Of a stretch of 64,000 nucleotides of DNA, positions 1-8,204 are shown piece after piece (position 1 is the first letter of the stretch; each line of letters begins with the position of its first letter). The notes under the pieces are model-generated. The model worked only from the letters and a program-made list of their open reading frames with translations, ran no database searches and was not told the DNA's origin. The translations under genes were made by a program, and so were the position numbers. The stretch is from Bernardetia sp. MNP-M8 (GTDB lineage Bacteria; Bacteroidota; Bacteroidia; Cytophagales; Bernardetiaceae): the NCBI RefSeq assembly GCF_037126285.1, contig NZ_CP147012.1, forward strand, positions 4,796,676-4,860,675. Direction: 5' to 3'.

Positions 1-1
1 T

Positions 2-1348
2 CGTTTTGTAAATATGCGTCATGACACAACAGGAGGAAAGTTTGTTACTACCATTTTTGCTAATTCGCATACCAAATATAATCTTTCTTTGGAAGGAGGA
101 GTAGGGCTAAATGTGAGTCAGATTATACCAGGTCCTTTTTTTAGTGTTTCATTGCTCAACAGAAATACGTTTGGAGGAGGTGAGTTGTTAGAGTTTAATG
201 GACGTGGTGCTATCGAATATCAAGCAGCTATTCAAGGATTAGATATAAATTTAAATCAGACACTTCGAACCCAACAGTTTAATTTTAGCACCAATCTTAC
301 TCTTCCTCAATTTGTATTTCCTTTCTCCAAGAAAATACAACAGCGTTTTGGAAAGTACAATGCAAGGACACAGTTTCAAATAGGTTTTGCCAACACAGAC
401 AGACCCGAATATACACGTACAAATGCTGAATTTGCGATGCGTTATAATTGGAATAAAATACCTTATAAAACTTATCAAATTGATGCTATTGATGTTCTGC
501 TTACCAATACCACACGAATAAACGAGGTTTTTTTAGAAAATTTAGAAGAATTGGCTGCTAATGGAAATAATTTGATATTTAATTTTAGCCGTTCGCTTAC
601 TACTACTGTTGGTGGAAGTTATACCTATAATGATAATTTATTTGATAGAAAAGTAGCTCGTTATTTTAGACAGTTTGCTGAATATGGAGGAACTTTTCTG
701 AGTTTGACTAATAGAAATAGATTAGATTCAACTCAAGTATTAAGTGATACACTTACATTTTATCGTTTTTTTAGAACAGATACAGATTTGAGATACTATA
801 AGCCTATAGGTAAAAAAAGTGTTTTGGCATATCGTGCTCGTTTGGGAATTGCCAAACCATTTGGTAGAGAAAGTATATTGCCTTATGAACGCTACTTTTT
901 TGTAGGTGGGGGAAATAGTTTGAGAGCATGGAGACCTAGAAGATTAGGACCTGGTTCATATTCTCCACGTCTTGCAAATGGAGATTATGATACTCGCTTC
1001 GAACAACCAGGAGAACTTTTGTTAGAACTTTCCTTTGAATGGCGACGAGATTTGATGAAATATGTTGAAACGGCTGTTTTCTTTGATGCAGGAAATGTTT
1101 GGATGATTTCGAATGATAATGCAAGACCAAATTCTGAATTTGCTTTTGACCGTTTTTGGAAAGAAATAGCACTTAATACGGGATTAGGATTACGACTAGA
1201 TTTTTCTTTTTTGATTGTTCGTGCTGATGTCGGAATTCGATTGTACGACCCTACACTACCACTTTCTGAGCGTTGGGTAGGCAATAAACTCTTTCAAAGT
1301 CCTTTTCAAAACTCTGCTGTAAATATTGCTATTGGTTATCCTTTTTAA
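2..1348 (+). CDS. Omp85/TamL-like outer membrane barrel protein, 5'-truncated
   Basis: The frame is open to the left edge, so the N-terminal part (POTRA domains, signal peptide) lies outside the window. The visible ~448 residues are rich in alternating amphipathic strands. Near residue 300 they carry FFVGGGNSLRAW followed by RRLGPG, the hallmark of the Omp85 surface-antigen barrel. The chain ends in an aromatic residue (IAIGYPF), as outer membrane barrels do. Family knowledge: such proteins insert or export proteins at the outer membrane; Bacteroidota carry TamL/BamA variants. Whether this is BamA or TamL cannot be told without the N terminus. Its stop is 50 bp from the convergent rfaE2-like gene. 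Confidence 0.85.
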   Translation, partial: RFVNMRHDTTGGKFVTTIFANSHTKYNLSLEGGVGLNVSQIIPGPFFSVSLLNRNTFGGGELLEFNGRGAIEYQAAIQGLDINLNQTLRTQQFNFSTNLTLPQFVFPFSKKIQQRFGKYNARTQFQIGFANTDRPEYTRTNAEFAMRYNWNKIPYKTYQIDAIDVLLTNTTRINEVFLENLEELAANGNNLIFNFSRSLTTTVGGSYTYNDNLFDRKVARYFRQFAEYGGTFLSLTNRNRLDSTQVLSDTLTFYRFFRTDTDLRYYKPIGKKSVLAYRARLGIAKPFGRESILPYERYFFVGGGNSLRAWRPRRLGPGSYSPRLANGDYDTRFEQPGELLLELSFEWRRDLMKYVETAVFFDAGNVWMISNDNARPNSEFAFDRFWKEIALNTGLGLRLDFSFLIVRADVGIRLYDPTLPLSERWVGNKLFQSPFQNSAVNIAIGYPF

Positions 1349-1397
1349 AAAAAATCACACTAAAGACTATTTATAATCCCAAGTTCACGTTAGAGTA

Positions 1398-1886
1398 TTA
1401 TCCTTTCAAAATTTTATCAATAATTTTTGTTGTAGAATATCCTTCTACAAGTTCTATTGTTTTGACCTCTCCTCCATTTTTCAAAACTACATCAGCCCCA
1501 ACAATATTTTCTATTGTATAATCATTGCCTTTTACCAAAATATTAGGCTTAAGAGCTGTAATAATTTCTAAAGGTGTTGGTTCTCCAAATAAAATAACAG
1601 CATCAACAAAACTGAGGGCAGCCAAAAGTCGCATTCTTGCATATTCATCATTAATAGGACGTTCTTTTCCTTTATTTAAAGTTTTGACTGAAGCATCTGT
1701 ATTTACTCCAATAACCAGCTTTTTACCTAATGCAGCTGATTTTTCTAAATAGTCAATATGACCTAAGTGTAAAATATCAAAACAACCGTTTGTAAAGACT
1801 ACATTTTGATTATTAAATTTCCATATCTCAACCTTTTTTTGAAGATTTTCGATAGAATTATAAATTTTACTAGAAGTTGGTTTCAT
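1398..1886 (-). CDS. rfaE2: D-glycero-beta-D-manno-heptose 1-phosphate adenylyltransferase
   Basis: This is a 162-residue nucleotidyltransferase of the cytidylyltransferase fold. The motif TNGCFDILHLGH near residue 35 contains the HxGH signature that binds the nucleotide, and the C-terminal EGYSTTKIIDKI matches the ISSS/STTxxI motif of the family. It should convert heptose-1-phosphate to ADP-heptose for lipopolysaccharide core synthesis in the cytoplasm. Length fits the stand-alone RfaE2 (HldE C-terminal) form rather than a bifunctional kinase fusion. A GTG two codons upstream is also possible, but ATG at 1886 is preferred. Confidence 0.9.
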   Translation of the reverse strand: MKPTSSKIYNSIENLQKKVEIWKFNNQNVVFTNGCFDILHLGHIDYLEKSAALGKKLVIGVNTDASVKTLNKGKERPINDEYARMRLLAALSFVDAVILFGEPTPLEIITALKPNILVKGNDYTIENIVGADVVLKNGGEVKTIELVEGYSTTKIIDKILKG

Positions 1887-1995
1887 TTTCACTAAGGTTA
1901 TTTTATATATAGTTTCAAAATTTATCTAAATCTAAAAAAAAATAGACAAGAAACTGTAAAATAGTTGCTTGCCTACTAGAAAAAAATAGATTTTA

Positions 1996-2511
1996 TTACT
2001 CTTTATCTTTAAAAACTCTCAAAAAATGAACTTTTCCATCATTATAGCCTTCAAACTTTATTAAAACAGAATCCTCTTCAATTCCTTTTATCATTCCTTG
2101 TCGAAAACGAATTCCATCACCAAATAAAGCCCAAACTCTATCATTTTTCTGAATATCTACAGTATCTAATTTCATAAGTTCGACAAAATCCCTTGAATCT
2201 GTGTCATTATCCATATATCTTAAATTGGTCTTTCCACCATCAAAAGCTACAATTTGAGCTAAATACCAACTATCTGTTCCTTGATTAACAGCAACATATT
2301 CGCCTTCATAAAAACCGTTTAACGTATCAATAATAGGATTATCTATACCATCAACGATTTCAGTTTCCTCAGGTGTAACAACAACTCTGCTTAATGTATC
2401 TTTTTCATTTTCAGCAAAGGAGGCATCTTTTGTGGGGCTACAAGAGCTAAAAATTACGAAGAAAGAAAATAAAAATAACAAAAGTGATTTTTTGAAAAAA
2501 TGTGTCATCAT
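1996..2511 (-). CDS. lipoprotein with two Tudor/SH3-like modules (function unknown)
   Basis: The N terminus is a lipoprotein signal: a basic start, a hydrophobic run and the lipobox FSSC around residue 24. The mature part has an acidic linker and then two similar beta-rich segments, EGEYVAVNQGTDSWYLAQIV (about residues 68-110) and NDRVWALFGDGIRFRQGMI (about 122-165). Each follows a 'channel width/altered charge' pattern typical of Tudor or SH3-like barrels. That domain reading is an inference from the pattern. It is probably anchored in a membrane and faces the periplasm. No neighbour suggests a specific role, and it is transcribed alone. Confidence 0.65.
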   Translation of the reverse strand: MMTHFFKKSLLLFLFSFFVIFSSCSPTKDASFAENEKDTLSRVVVTPEETEIVDGIDNPIIDTLNGFYEGEYVAVNQGTDSWYLAQIVAFDGGKTNLRYMDNDTDSRDFVELMKLDTVDIQKNDRVWALFGDGIRFRQGMIKGIEEDSVLIKFEGYNDGKVHFLRVFKDKE

Positions 2512-2808
2512 AAAAAATAATAAGTGTTAATAAAGGTATTTTAATACTATACTATTTTGATAGATAAATTGTTGGATTTAATTTAAAATTTCTTCTTAAA
2601 TAGGCAAGTTTACAACTTGTCAGGTTAGATAATATTATTTTCTAATTGTGTCTAAAAACATGTTTTACTTTTTGGAGAGAAGTTATATTTGAGATAATTT
2701 TGCTCTCATTAATAAATACTGAAACAGTATATCTTACTATTTTAAATAACAAAGCTGTGGTAGGTCTCATATCCTAAACATAGCTGTAAAACAGAGTAAA
2801 AGCAATAA

Positions 2809-3447
2809 ATGGAAAATATTTCACAAACTGATTTCACTATACTATTAGATCTTTTTGGCACATTTGCCTTTGCAATTAGTGGTATTAGATTGGCATCAGG
2901 AAAACAAATGGACTGGTTTGGAGCATACATTATTGGACTGGTAACTGCAATTGGGGGAGGAACATTGAGAGATCTGCTGCTTGATATAACTCCCTTTTGG
3001 ATATTGGATGCAAAATATTTTCTAACTACAGGAATTGCTCTTATTGCTACATTATTATTTAAAGATAAATTATTCAAATGGGGCAGTGCTTTATTCATGT
3101 TTGATACGATTGGACTTGGCTTGTTTACTATAGTTGGTATAACCAAAAGTATTGATGCAGGACTTCCTATTTGGGTGTGTATTGTCATGGGAAGCATCAC
3201 TGGTTCTGTAGGTGGTATTATTAGAGACATACTGCTAAATGAAGTCCCTTTGTTATTTCGTAAAGATATTTATGCGCTTTCTTGCATTGCTGGAGGTGGA
3301 GTGTATTTCATTTGCGACTATTTTAACCTACTAACTGGAGTAACAGAAATAATAGCTGCTTTGACAGTGATTATTGTCCGATTGATAGTTGTAAAATTTC
3401 ATATTCACTTGCCACAGTTACAGCCATTAGATACTAAAAAAGAATAG
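2809..3447 (+). CDS. TRIC-type (UPF0126/YicG family) cation channel membrane protein
   Basis: The protein has 212 residues with seven hydrophobic segments and an internal repeat. Both halves carry the glycine-rich signature, GGGTLRDLLLDITPFW in the first and GGIIRDILLNEVPLLF in the second. This is characteristic of the UPF0126 family, bacterial relatives of trimeric intracellular cation channels. It sits in the inner membrane and probably conducts monovalent cations; substrate preference cannot be read from sequence. Length is normal for the family. Its 3' end faces the fni gene, with a palindromic repeat between them. Confidence 0.85.
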   Translation: MENISQTDFTILLDLFGTFAFAISGIRLASGKQMDWFGAYIIGLVTAIGGGTLRDLLLDITPFWILDAKYFLTTGIALIATLLFKDKLFKWGSALFMFDTIGLGLFTIVGITKSIDAGLPIWVCIVMGSITGSVGGIIRDILLNEVPLLFRKDIYALSCIAGGGVYFICDYFNLLTGVTEIIAALTVIIVRLIVVKFHIHLPQLQPLDTKKE

Positions 3448-3479
3448 AAAAATTATTTTCTAAGTTTCATTTTTCCATA

Positions 3480-3550
3480 GAAGTTGTTTAAGAATGGATT
3501 TTGTGGATATGTTTGTTGGTGTCGCTACGCTAAAACACCAACAAACACAT
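3480..3550 (-). repeat. half copy of the MITE-like palindromic element
   Basis: The sequence starts with the 15-bp end GAAGTTGTTTAAGAA and then follows, almost base for base, the reverse complement of the right half of the element at 48858-49001, including the hairpin TTTGTTGGTGT...ACACCAACAAA around the loop CGCTACGCTAAA. The opposite end and the long palindrome are missing. It lies between two convergent genes, so it may double as a terminator. Confidence 0.75.
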
Positions 3551-3566
3551 AATTTATCTAACTAGT

Positions 3567-4643
3567 TTATCTAATTCTCAAAAATTGTTTTGCTACTTTT
3601 AACCCGTTTAACTGTCCTTCTGTATAGGCTTGCAATTCTTCATAACTTCCTCTAGCGTGCTTCAAAAATCCTGATGCTTGTCCATAAATTGCATCAAAAT
3701 TTATTTTCTCTGTCAGATAATATCCATCCAAAAATGTTTTTACTCCTCCAGAAATAATAATTTGATTACATTTTATGGATTTACTAGTATATTTTACTTT
3801 GCCTTTCAGATTATTATCATAATCAGACTTAATTTCATTACAAAAACCAACCATTTCTTCTGCGCTGTGTCCGATATGAGCAAGAGGTTCAAAAAGACTT
3901 TGTGAAAGCTGACTACTTCGTTTGAGTTCTAAGAGAGCAAAATTTGTTCCTCCACTAGCTGCAAAATCTACGGCTGCAAGAGGTAAGTTTAATAATTCTT
4001 CTAAGCTCTCTTTTCCAAATCCTTGTCCTACTTCTTTTACAATAATTGGATAATTTGCAGTCTGTAACAATTTTTTAATTGTTTCTAAAGGAGATTTTTC
4101 AAATCTATCACCTTCTGGTTGTAGCCATTCTTGTAAAGGATTTATATGAATAATTAGTCCATCAGCTTGTAGTTTTTTTAAAAGCTCATCTATTTTTGGA
4201 GTTTGTTTTGTTTCAATGAGTTTTTCTAGCTGAGCAACTCCCAGATTTGCATACAAAGGTTGGTCACCAATAAACTTTCTCACATCAAAATCAGGCAAAC
4301 ATTCATCATCAGTAAGCAAGGCTCTACATGACCCCAAACCCATTCCAAGTTTATATTCTCCACATACTTTCGCCAAGTTCTGATTAATTATTTTTGCCCA
4401 TTCTGTTCCTCCTGTCATACTAGAAACCCACAAAGGCGCATTCATTTGCTTTCCTAAAAACTCAAAACTTTCTGTTTCTATTTTTGGATGTGCTGCCAAA
4501 ATAGGCTCATAATAAAAACGATTATCTAATTGATTTTCGAAAACTTGGGCATCAAATGCAAGTTCGATATGGTCTTGTTTACGAGAAGCTGCAGTAGCAT
4601 CAGAATCAGTATAATTTCTTGAGGCGTTAGATAAGTTTTCCAA
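3567..4643 (-). CDS. fni: type 2 isopentenyl-diphosphate delta-isomerase (FMN-dependent)
   Basis: The 358-residue TIM-barrel flavoprotein interconverts IPP and DMAPP in isoprenoid synthesis. Recognisable Fni motifs are SRKQDHIELA near residue 20, MTGGTEWAKIINQNLA near 76, GLGSCRALL near 101, HINPLQEWLQPEGD near 166, KEVGQGFG near 203 and the phosphate-binding AASGGTNFALLE near 229. Length is typical. The reading frame has no ATG before the conserved motifs: a stop lies three codons upstream and the first usable codon is TTG at 4643, so translation probably begins at TTG. It is transcribed alone, between a multi-hairpin repeat upstream and a MITE-like repeat downstream. Confidence 0.93.
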   Translation of the reverse strand: MENLSNASRNYTDSDATAASRKQDHIELAFDAQVFENQLDNRFYYEPILAAHPKIETESFEFLGKQMNAPLWVSSMTGGTEWAKIINQNLAKVCGEYKLGMGLGSCRALLTDDECLPDFDVRKFIGDQPLYANLGVAQLEKLIETKQTPKIDELLKKLQADGLIIHINPLQEWLQPEGDRFEKSPLETIKKLLQTANYPIIVKEVGQGFGKESLEELLNLPLAAVDFAASGGTNFALLELKRSSQLSQSLFEPLAHIGHSAEEMVGFCNEIKSDYDNNLKGKVKYTSKSIKCNQIIISGGVKTFLDGYYLTEKINFDAIYGQASGFLKHARGSYEELQAYTEGQLNGLKVAKQFLRIR

Positions 4644-4700
4644 GTGAATTTATTTGGTTTTGGAATCGCTCATAAATAAATAAACGATATAATTAATAAA

Positions 4701-4814
4701 GGTTATCACGGTTATTTTTGAATAACAGTCTTTCAGACTGTTGAATTTGATAAAATACTGTTTTTGATGTTCAGACTGGAAGTCTGAACTACTTTAATAC
4801 AAACCGTGATAAGG
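4701..4814. repeat. nested three-hairpin intergenic repeat (401-bp gap between fni and gpsA)
   Basis: Outer arms GGTTATCACGGTT (4701-4713) and AACCGTGATAAGG (4802-4814) form an 11-bp inverted repeat. Inside lie two further hairpins: CAGTCT/AGACTG (4726-4740) and TTCAGACT/AGTCTGAA (4770-4788). The second, with its flank TACTTTAAT, recurs at 8168-8197. The rest of the gap 4644-5045 shows no open frame of note; it must hold the divergent promoters of fni and gpsA. Confidence 0.7.
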
Positions 4815-5045
4815 TTTAATTTAATGACAAAAATACTAAATCTTAGTTTCTGACAAACCTTATGTTCTCAAAATTGTTAGAAATGAAAAGAGAAGAATTT
4901 TGCATTTTCATCATTTTATCAAAAAATCATTTTAATTCATTTTGTAGAATAGCAAAAAACCACGTACTTTACCATTTGGAATAAGAAATTGACTTTCTTA
5001 TTTCATTCTTATTTTATTCTATTTTTTCTACTAAAATAAATTACT

Positions 5046-6068
5046 TTGGCAGCTTTTGGTTTTTCAGATAGTGGTGCGCCTGTTCGTATTGGCGTATTAG
5101 GTGGAGGCAGTTGGGCGACTGCAATAGTAAAAATGCTCTCCGAAAATAATGTTCGTATAAATTGGTGGATGCGTTCGAAAGACGATATTGATTTTATCCG
5201 TAAAAATCACAGAAACCCACGTTATTTGAGTTCGGCTTTACTTAATATAGATAAAATTACTCCTCTGAATGATGTAAAAGCTGTGATTGCAGATTCAAAA
5301 TACATTGTTTTGGCTGTTCCTTCTGCTTTTATTACCGATGTTTTTGAAAAACTAGACCCCACTATTTTTAAAGATAAAGTCATTGTCTCGGCTATCAAAG
5401 GAATGATTTTGGATGAAAATGTATTGGTAACAGAATATGTACAAAAAGTATTTAATGTTCCCGCTGACAAACTACTTACTATTGCAGGTCCTTGTCACGC
5501 TGAAGAAGTAGCACAAGAAAGACAAGCCTACCTCACTATTGGAGGAGATGAAGACGAAGGGGATAAATTCGCAAAACTTCTGAGAGGACATTATATAAAA
5601 TGTCGTACAAATCCAGATTTGAATGGAATACAGTATTGTGCAGTCATAAAAAATGTTGTGGCTGTGGCATGTGGAATGGCTCGTGGTCTGAATTATGGAG
5701 ATAATTTTCAAGCTGTTTTGGTTTCAAATGCTGTACAAGAAGCAAAACGTTTTTTGGATAAAGCCTATCCTTTGAAAGAAAGAGATGTTAATGCTTCTGC
5801 ATACTTAGGCGATTTACTGGTAACTTCTTACTCTCAATTTAGTAGAAACCGTACCTTTGGAAATATGATAGGACGTGGTTATACTGTAAAATCTGCTCAA
5901 ATTGAAATGGGAATGGTAGCCGAAGGATATTATGCTGTAAAAGGTCTATATGATGTTACCAAAAAACATAAAGTAGATATGCCAATTATTAAAGCTGTTT
6001 ACAATACACTTTATGAAAAAATTTCGCCTGCAATTGAGTTTAGGATTTTAAAAGATTCTTTACAGTAG
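5046..6068 (+). CDS. gpsA: glycerol-3-phosphate dehydrogenase [NAD(P)+]
   Basis: The 340-residue cytoplasmic enzyme makes sn-glycerol-3-phosphate for phospholipids. The N-terminal Rossmann motif GVLGGGSWATA spans residues 16-26, the active-site lysine region is CAVIKNVVAVACGMARGL near 199, and NRTFGNMIGRGYTV near 274 matches the C-terminal helical domain. Length fits the family. An in-frame stop sits three codons upstream, and the only conventional start before the Rossmann motif is TTG at 5046; ATT at 5040 is the alternative. The gene stands alone and is followed by a strong double-hairpin element that may terminate it. Confidence 0.93.
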   Translation: MAAFGFSDSGAPVRIGVLGGGSWATAIVKMLSENNVRINWWMRSKDDIDFIRKNHRNPRYLSSALLNIDKITPLNDVKAVIADSKYIVLAVPSAFITDVFEKLDPTIFKDKVIVSAIKGMILDENVLVTEYVQKVFNVPADKLLTIAGPCHAEEVAQERQAYLTIGGDEDEGDKFAKLLRGHYIKCRTNPDLNGIQYCAVIKNVVAVACGMARGLNYGDNFQAVLVSNAVQEAKRFLDKAYPLKERDVNASAYLGDLLVTSYSQFSRNRTFGNMIGRGYTVKSAQIEMGMVAEGYYAVKGLYDVTKKHKVDMPIIKAVYNTLYEKISPAIEFRILKDSLQ

Positions 6069-6081
6069 ATTTAGATTAGTT

Positions 6082-6205
6082 CACTGTTTCAATTTTGTGT
6101 GTTCAACTCCTCAGAGTTGAACGAAACGCTTCTGAGGAAGCGTTTCGTTCGTTTTTGAAAACAGTGTCCTCAGCAAAGCTAAATCGAACGCACAAAATAC
6201 ACAGT
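6082..6205. repeat. multi-hairpin element with mutually exclusive stems
   Basis: Outer arms TTTTGTGTGTTC and GAACGCACAAAA enclose two perfect hairpins: GTTCAACTC/GAGTTGAAC (6101-6122) and the 14-bp GAACGAAACGCTTC/GAAGCGTTTCGTTC (6119-6150). The two share the bases GAAC at 6119-6122, so they cannot form together. A short T-run follows the second stem, so it could terminate gpsA. A related fragment lies at 20385-20442. Confidence 0.7.
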
Positions 6206-6289
6206 AAAAAATAGTCTAAAAATTTTGTTACAAGGTACTAGTATAAACCAGTCGTAATCCGTAATTTTTAATTCGTAATTGAATAGTAT

Positions 6290-6889
6290 ATGTTTAAAAT
6301 AACAAAAGAAACTCCTCCTTATTTTCCCAAAAAAGCTAAAACTATGCCTTTTTGGGAATCTTTTTTTGAAGAAAATTTAAAAGACCTTTTTAAGAATCAA
6401 CCTATTTTAGATTCTATTTATCTTCATAAAGAAGCATTTGAAGTTATCAAAAATCATATTGGATTTGGAAACGATACAGAAGATAACCAAGTAGAACAAG
6501 GAGGTTTGCTCTTTGGAGAAGTCATAGAATATGAAAGTGAACAAGTTAATAAAGAAAAACCTAAACTTATAGGAATTGTCAATCATGCAATTGCTGCCAA
6601 AACGGCTGAGGGTTCGATGCGTCATTTACACTTTAATCATTCTACTTGGCATTCCCTTTTAGAAGAACAAGAAAAGATAGATGATAAAGAATCTAAAAAA
6701 CAACTTATTGGTTGGTATCATACACATCCAAAACACTTACAAGTCTATTTTTCTCATATTGATAAAGAAAATCATCTTACTTTTTTTGAAAAGGATTGGC
6801 ATTTTGGATTGGTACTCAACCCACAACGAGAAGAAATAAAATGTTTCTTAGGAAATGAGTTTGAAGAAGTGTGGTGTATTGTAGAGTAA
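6290..6889 (+). CDS. JAMM/MPN (Mov34/PAD-1) family metallopeptidase
   Basis: The 199-residue protein carries a full JAMM zinc site: Glu77 in GGLLFGEVIE, His144 and His146 in GWYHTHP, then Ser155 and Asp158 in FSHID, with the family spacing H-x-H-x7-8-S-x2-D. Family knowledge: JAMM enzymes cleave isopeptide bonds or trim C termini of ubiquitin-like proteins; bacterial ones also process sulfur carriers. There is no signal peptide, so it should be cytoplasmic. No E1 or sulfur-carrier gene is adjacent. The only ubiquitin-like protein in the window is 15 kb away at 21983-22237, so a partnership is a hypothesis. The ATG at 6290 follows a run of GTAATT-like repeats. Confidence 0.85.
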   Translation: MFKITKETPPYFPKKAKTMPFWESFFEENLKDLFKNQPILDSIYLHKEAFEVIKNHIGFGNDTEDNQVEQGGLLFGEVIEYESEQVNKEKPKLIGIVNHAIAAKTAEGSMRHLHFNHSTWHSLLEEQEKIDDKESKKQLIGWYHTHPKHLQVYFSHIDKENHLTFFEKDWHFGLVLNPQREEIKCFLGNEFEEVWCIVE

Positions 6890-7010
6890 ATTTTGTAGGG
6901 TTAACAAGTAATACTAACTAAAATACAATGGAACACGAGTTTTGCAGATTAAACAAACAAAACACAGATTTCTAAAAATAGCTACATATTCACTACTACT
7001 CAAATTTTCT

Positions 7011-7967
7011 TTACTTCAAAGCCTCTACCATTTTATTAGCATTAAACTCTATCATTCCGATATAACTTTCTTCTGCTGTTCCAGTAGCTCCCATAGCATC
7101 AGAAAAAAGAGTTCCACCAATTTTGACTTCAGCACCTTTATTTTTTGCACCTTCCAAAACAGCATTAATAGCCTGTGGAGAAATAGAACTTTCTACAAAA
7201 ATGGCTTTTATTTTTCGTTCTACAATAAAATTAACCAGATTATTCATATCTGAAATACCTGCTTCTGAAGCTGTCGAAATTCCTTGCAATGCCTGTACTT
7301 CCATTTCGTATTCCTTTCCAAAATAATAAAAAGCATCATGGGAAGTAATCAAGACCCGTTGATTTTGAGGAATTTCTAAAATTTGAGCTTTTACTTTTTT
7401 ATCTAAATCTTCTAATTTTTGAGCATAAATTTTAGCTTGCTTTTCAAAATAAGCTGCATTTGAAGGTTGCTTTTCAGATAATGCTTTTACAACCGAAGGA
7501 ATTGTTTGTTTCCAAAGTGCTACACTCATCCAAATATGAGGGTCGTGTGTATTTTGTCCTACTTCTCTCAAAACAGATTTATCAATTGCATCTCCCAAGG
7601 CTGTAACTGACTTTTGAGAAGCAAAATTTTCTAAAATCTCTGCCATTTTTCCTTCTAAATGCAATCCATTATAAAAAATCATATCTGCTTCTGTCAATCG
7701 GCTAACGTCATTTTGAGTAGCTTTGTAAAGATGTGGATCAACTCCCACGCCCATCAGAGCTTCTACATGTGCAGAATCGCCTACAATGTTTTTTACCAAA
7801 TCGGCAATCATTCCTGTTGTACAAACAATTTCTAGTTTTTTTGAGCTGTTTTGAACTTCATTAGAAGTCTGTTCTGATTTTTTTTCTATGCAACTACTCA
7901 AAGAAAAAGTAAGTAAAATAAAAAACAGAGAAAATAATTTTGAAGAAATAGTTTTAAAAGAAGTCAT
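7011..7967 (-). CDS. metal ABC transporter substrate-binding lipoprotein (ZnuA/TroA type)
   Basis: The ATG at 7967 gives a lipoprotein signal ending in SLSSC at about residue 26. The mature protein follows the cluster 9 solute-binding pattern: VCTTGMIADLVKNIVG, then GVGVDPHLYKATQNDV (first metal His), NTHDPHIWMS (second His), ITSHDAFYYFGKEY (third) and a C-terminal GGTLFSDAMG Asp. It should bind Zn2+ or Mn2+ outside the inner membrane and deliver it to a permease. No permease or ATPase gene is next to it, so its transporter must be elsewhere. There is no long His-rich loop, which weakens a pure zinc assignment. A long inverted repeat occupies its leader. Confidence 0.88.
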   Translation of the reverse strand: MTSFKTISSKLFSLFFILLTFSLSSCIEKKSEQTSNEVQNSSKKLEIVCTTGMIADLVKNIVGDSAHVEALMGVGVDPHLYKATQNDVSRLTEADMIFYNGLHLEGKMAEILENFASQKSVTALGDAIDKSVLREVGQNTHDPHIWMSVALWKQTIPSVVKALSEKQPSNAAYFEKQAKIYAQKLEDLDKKVKAQILEIPQNQRVLITSHDAFYYFGKEYEMEVQALQGISTASEAGISDMNNLVNFIVERKIKAIFVESSISPQAINAVLEGAKNKGAEVKIGGTLFSDAMGATGTAEESYIGMIEFNANKMVEALK

Positions 7968-7989
7968 AAATTTTAATAGATTATTTATT

Positions 7990-8038
7990 TGATAAATCAA
8001 ATCACTACCTTTAAATTTTGTAGTTGCTTGATTTATCA
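7990..8038. promoter_or_regulatory. 49-bp nested inverted repeat upstream of the metal-binding lipoprotein
   Basis: Perfect 11-bp arms TGATAAATCAA (7990-8000) and TTGATTTATCA (8028-8038) enclose a second pair ACTAC/GTAGT. The structure lies 23-71 nt upstream of the ATG on the transcribed side. It could be a dimer operator for a metal regulator (Zur/MntR-like) or an RNA leader hairpin; the sequence does not decide between them. Confidence 0.55.
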
Positions 8039-8167
8039 GCGAGATGATTTACAAAAGTAAAAAGAATAGAATCCAAAACTATTAAATTATTATTTTTACT
8101 TCAAAATTTCTCTTTACTTCGTATTACAGACTTTATTAGTCCATACATAAACATAACTATTTTCAAA

Positions 8168-8197
8168 CAGACTAGGAAGTCTGTTATACTTTAATTC
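8168..8197. repeat. short hairpin repeat, second copy
   Basis: CAGACT..AGTCTG followed by TACTTTAAT closely matches 4771-4798. It lies just upstream of the glycerophosphodiesterase start codon and within its presumed leader. Confidence 0.5.
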
Positions 8198-8204
8198 TAG
8201 ATTT

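Noticed and set aside
2512-2808. Hairpin-like words around 2600 (CAAGTTTACAACTTG)
   Set aside because: The dyad is short and isolated and shows no relation to the other repeats; it is left as chance.
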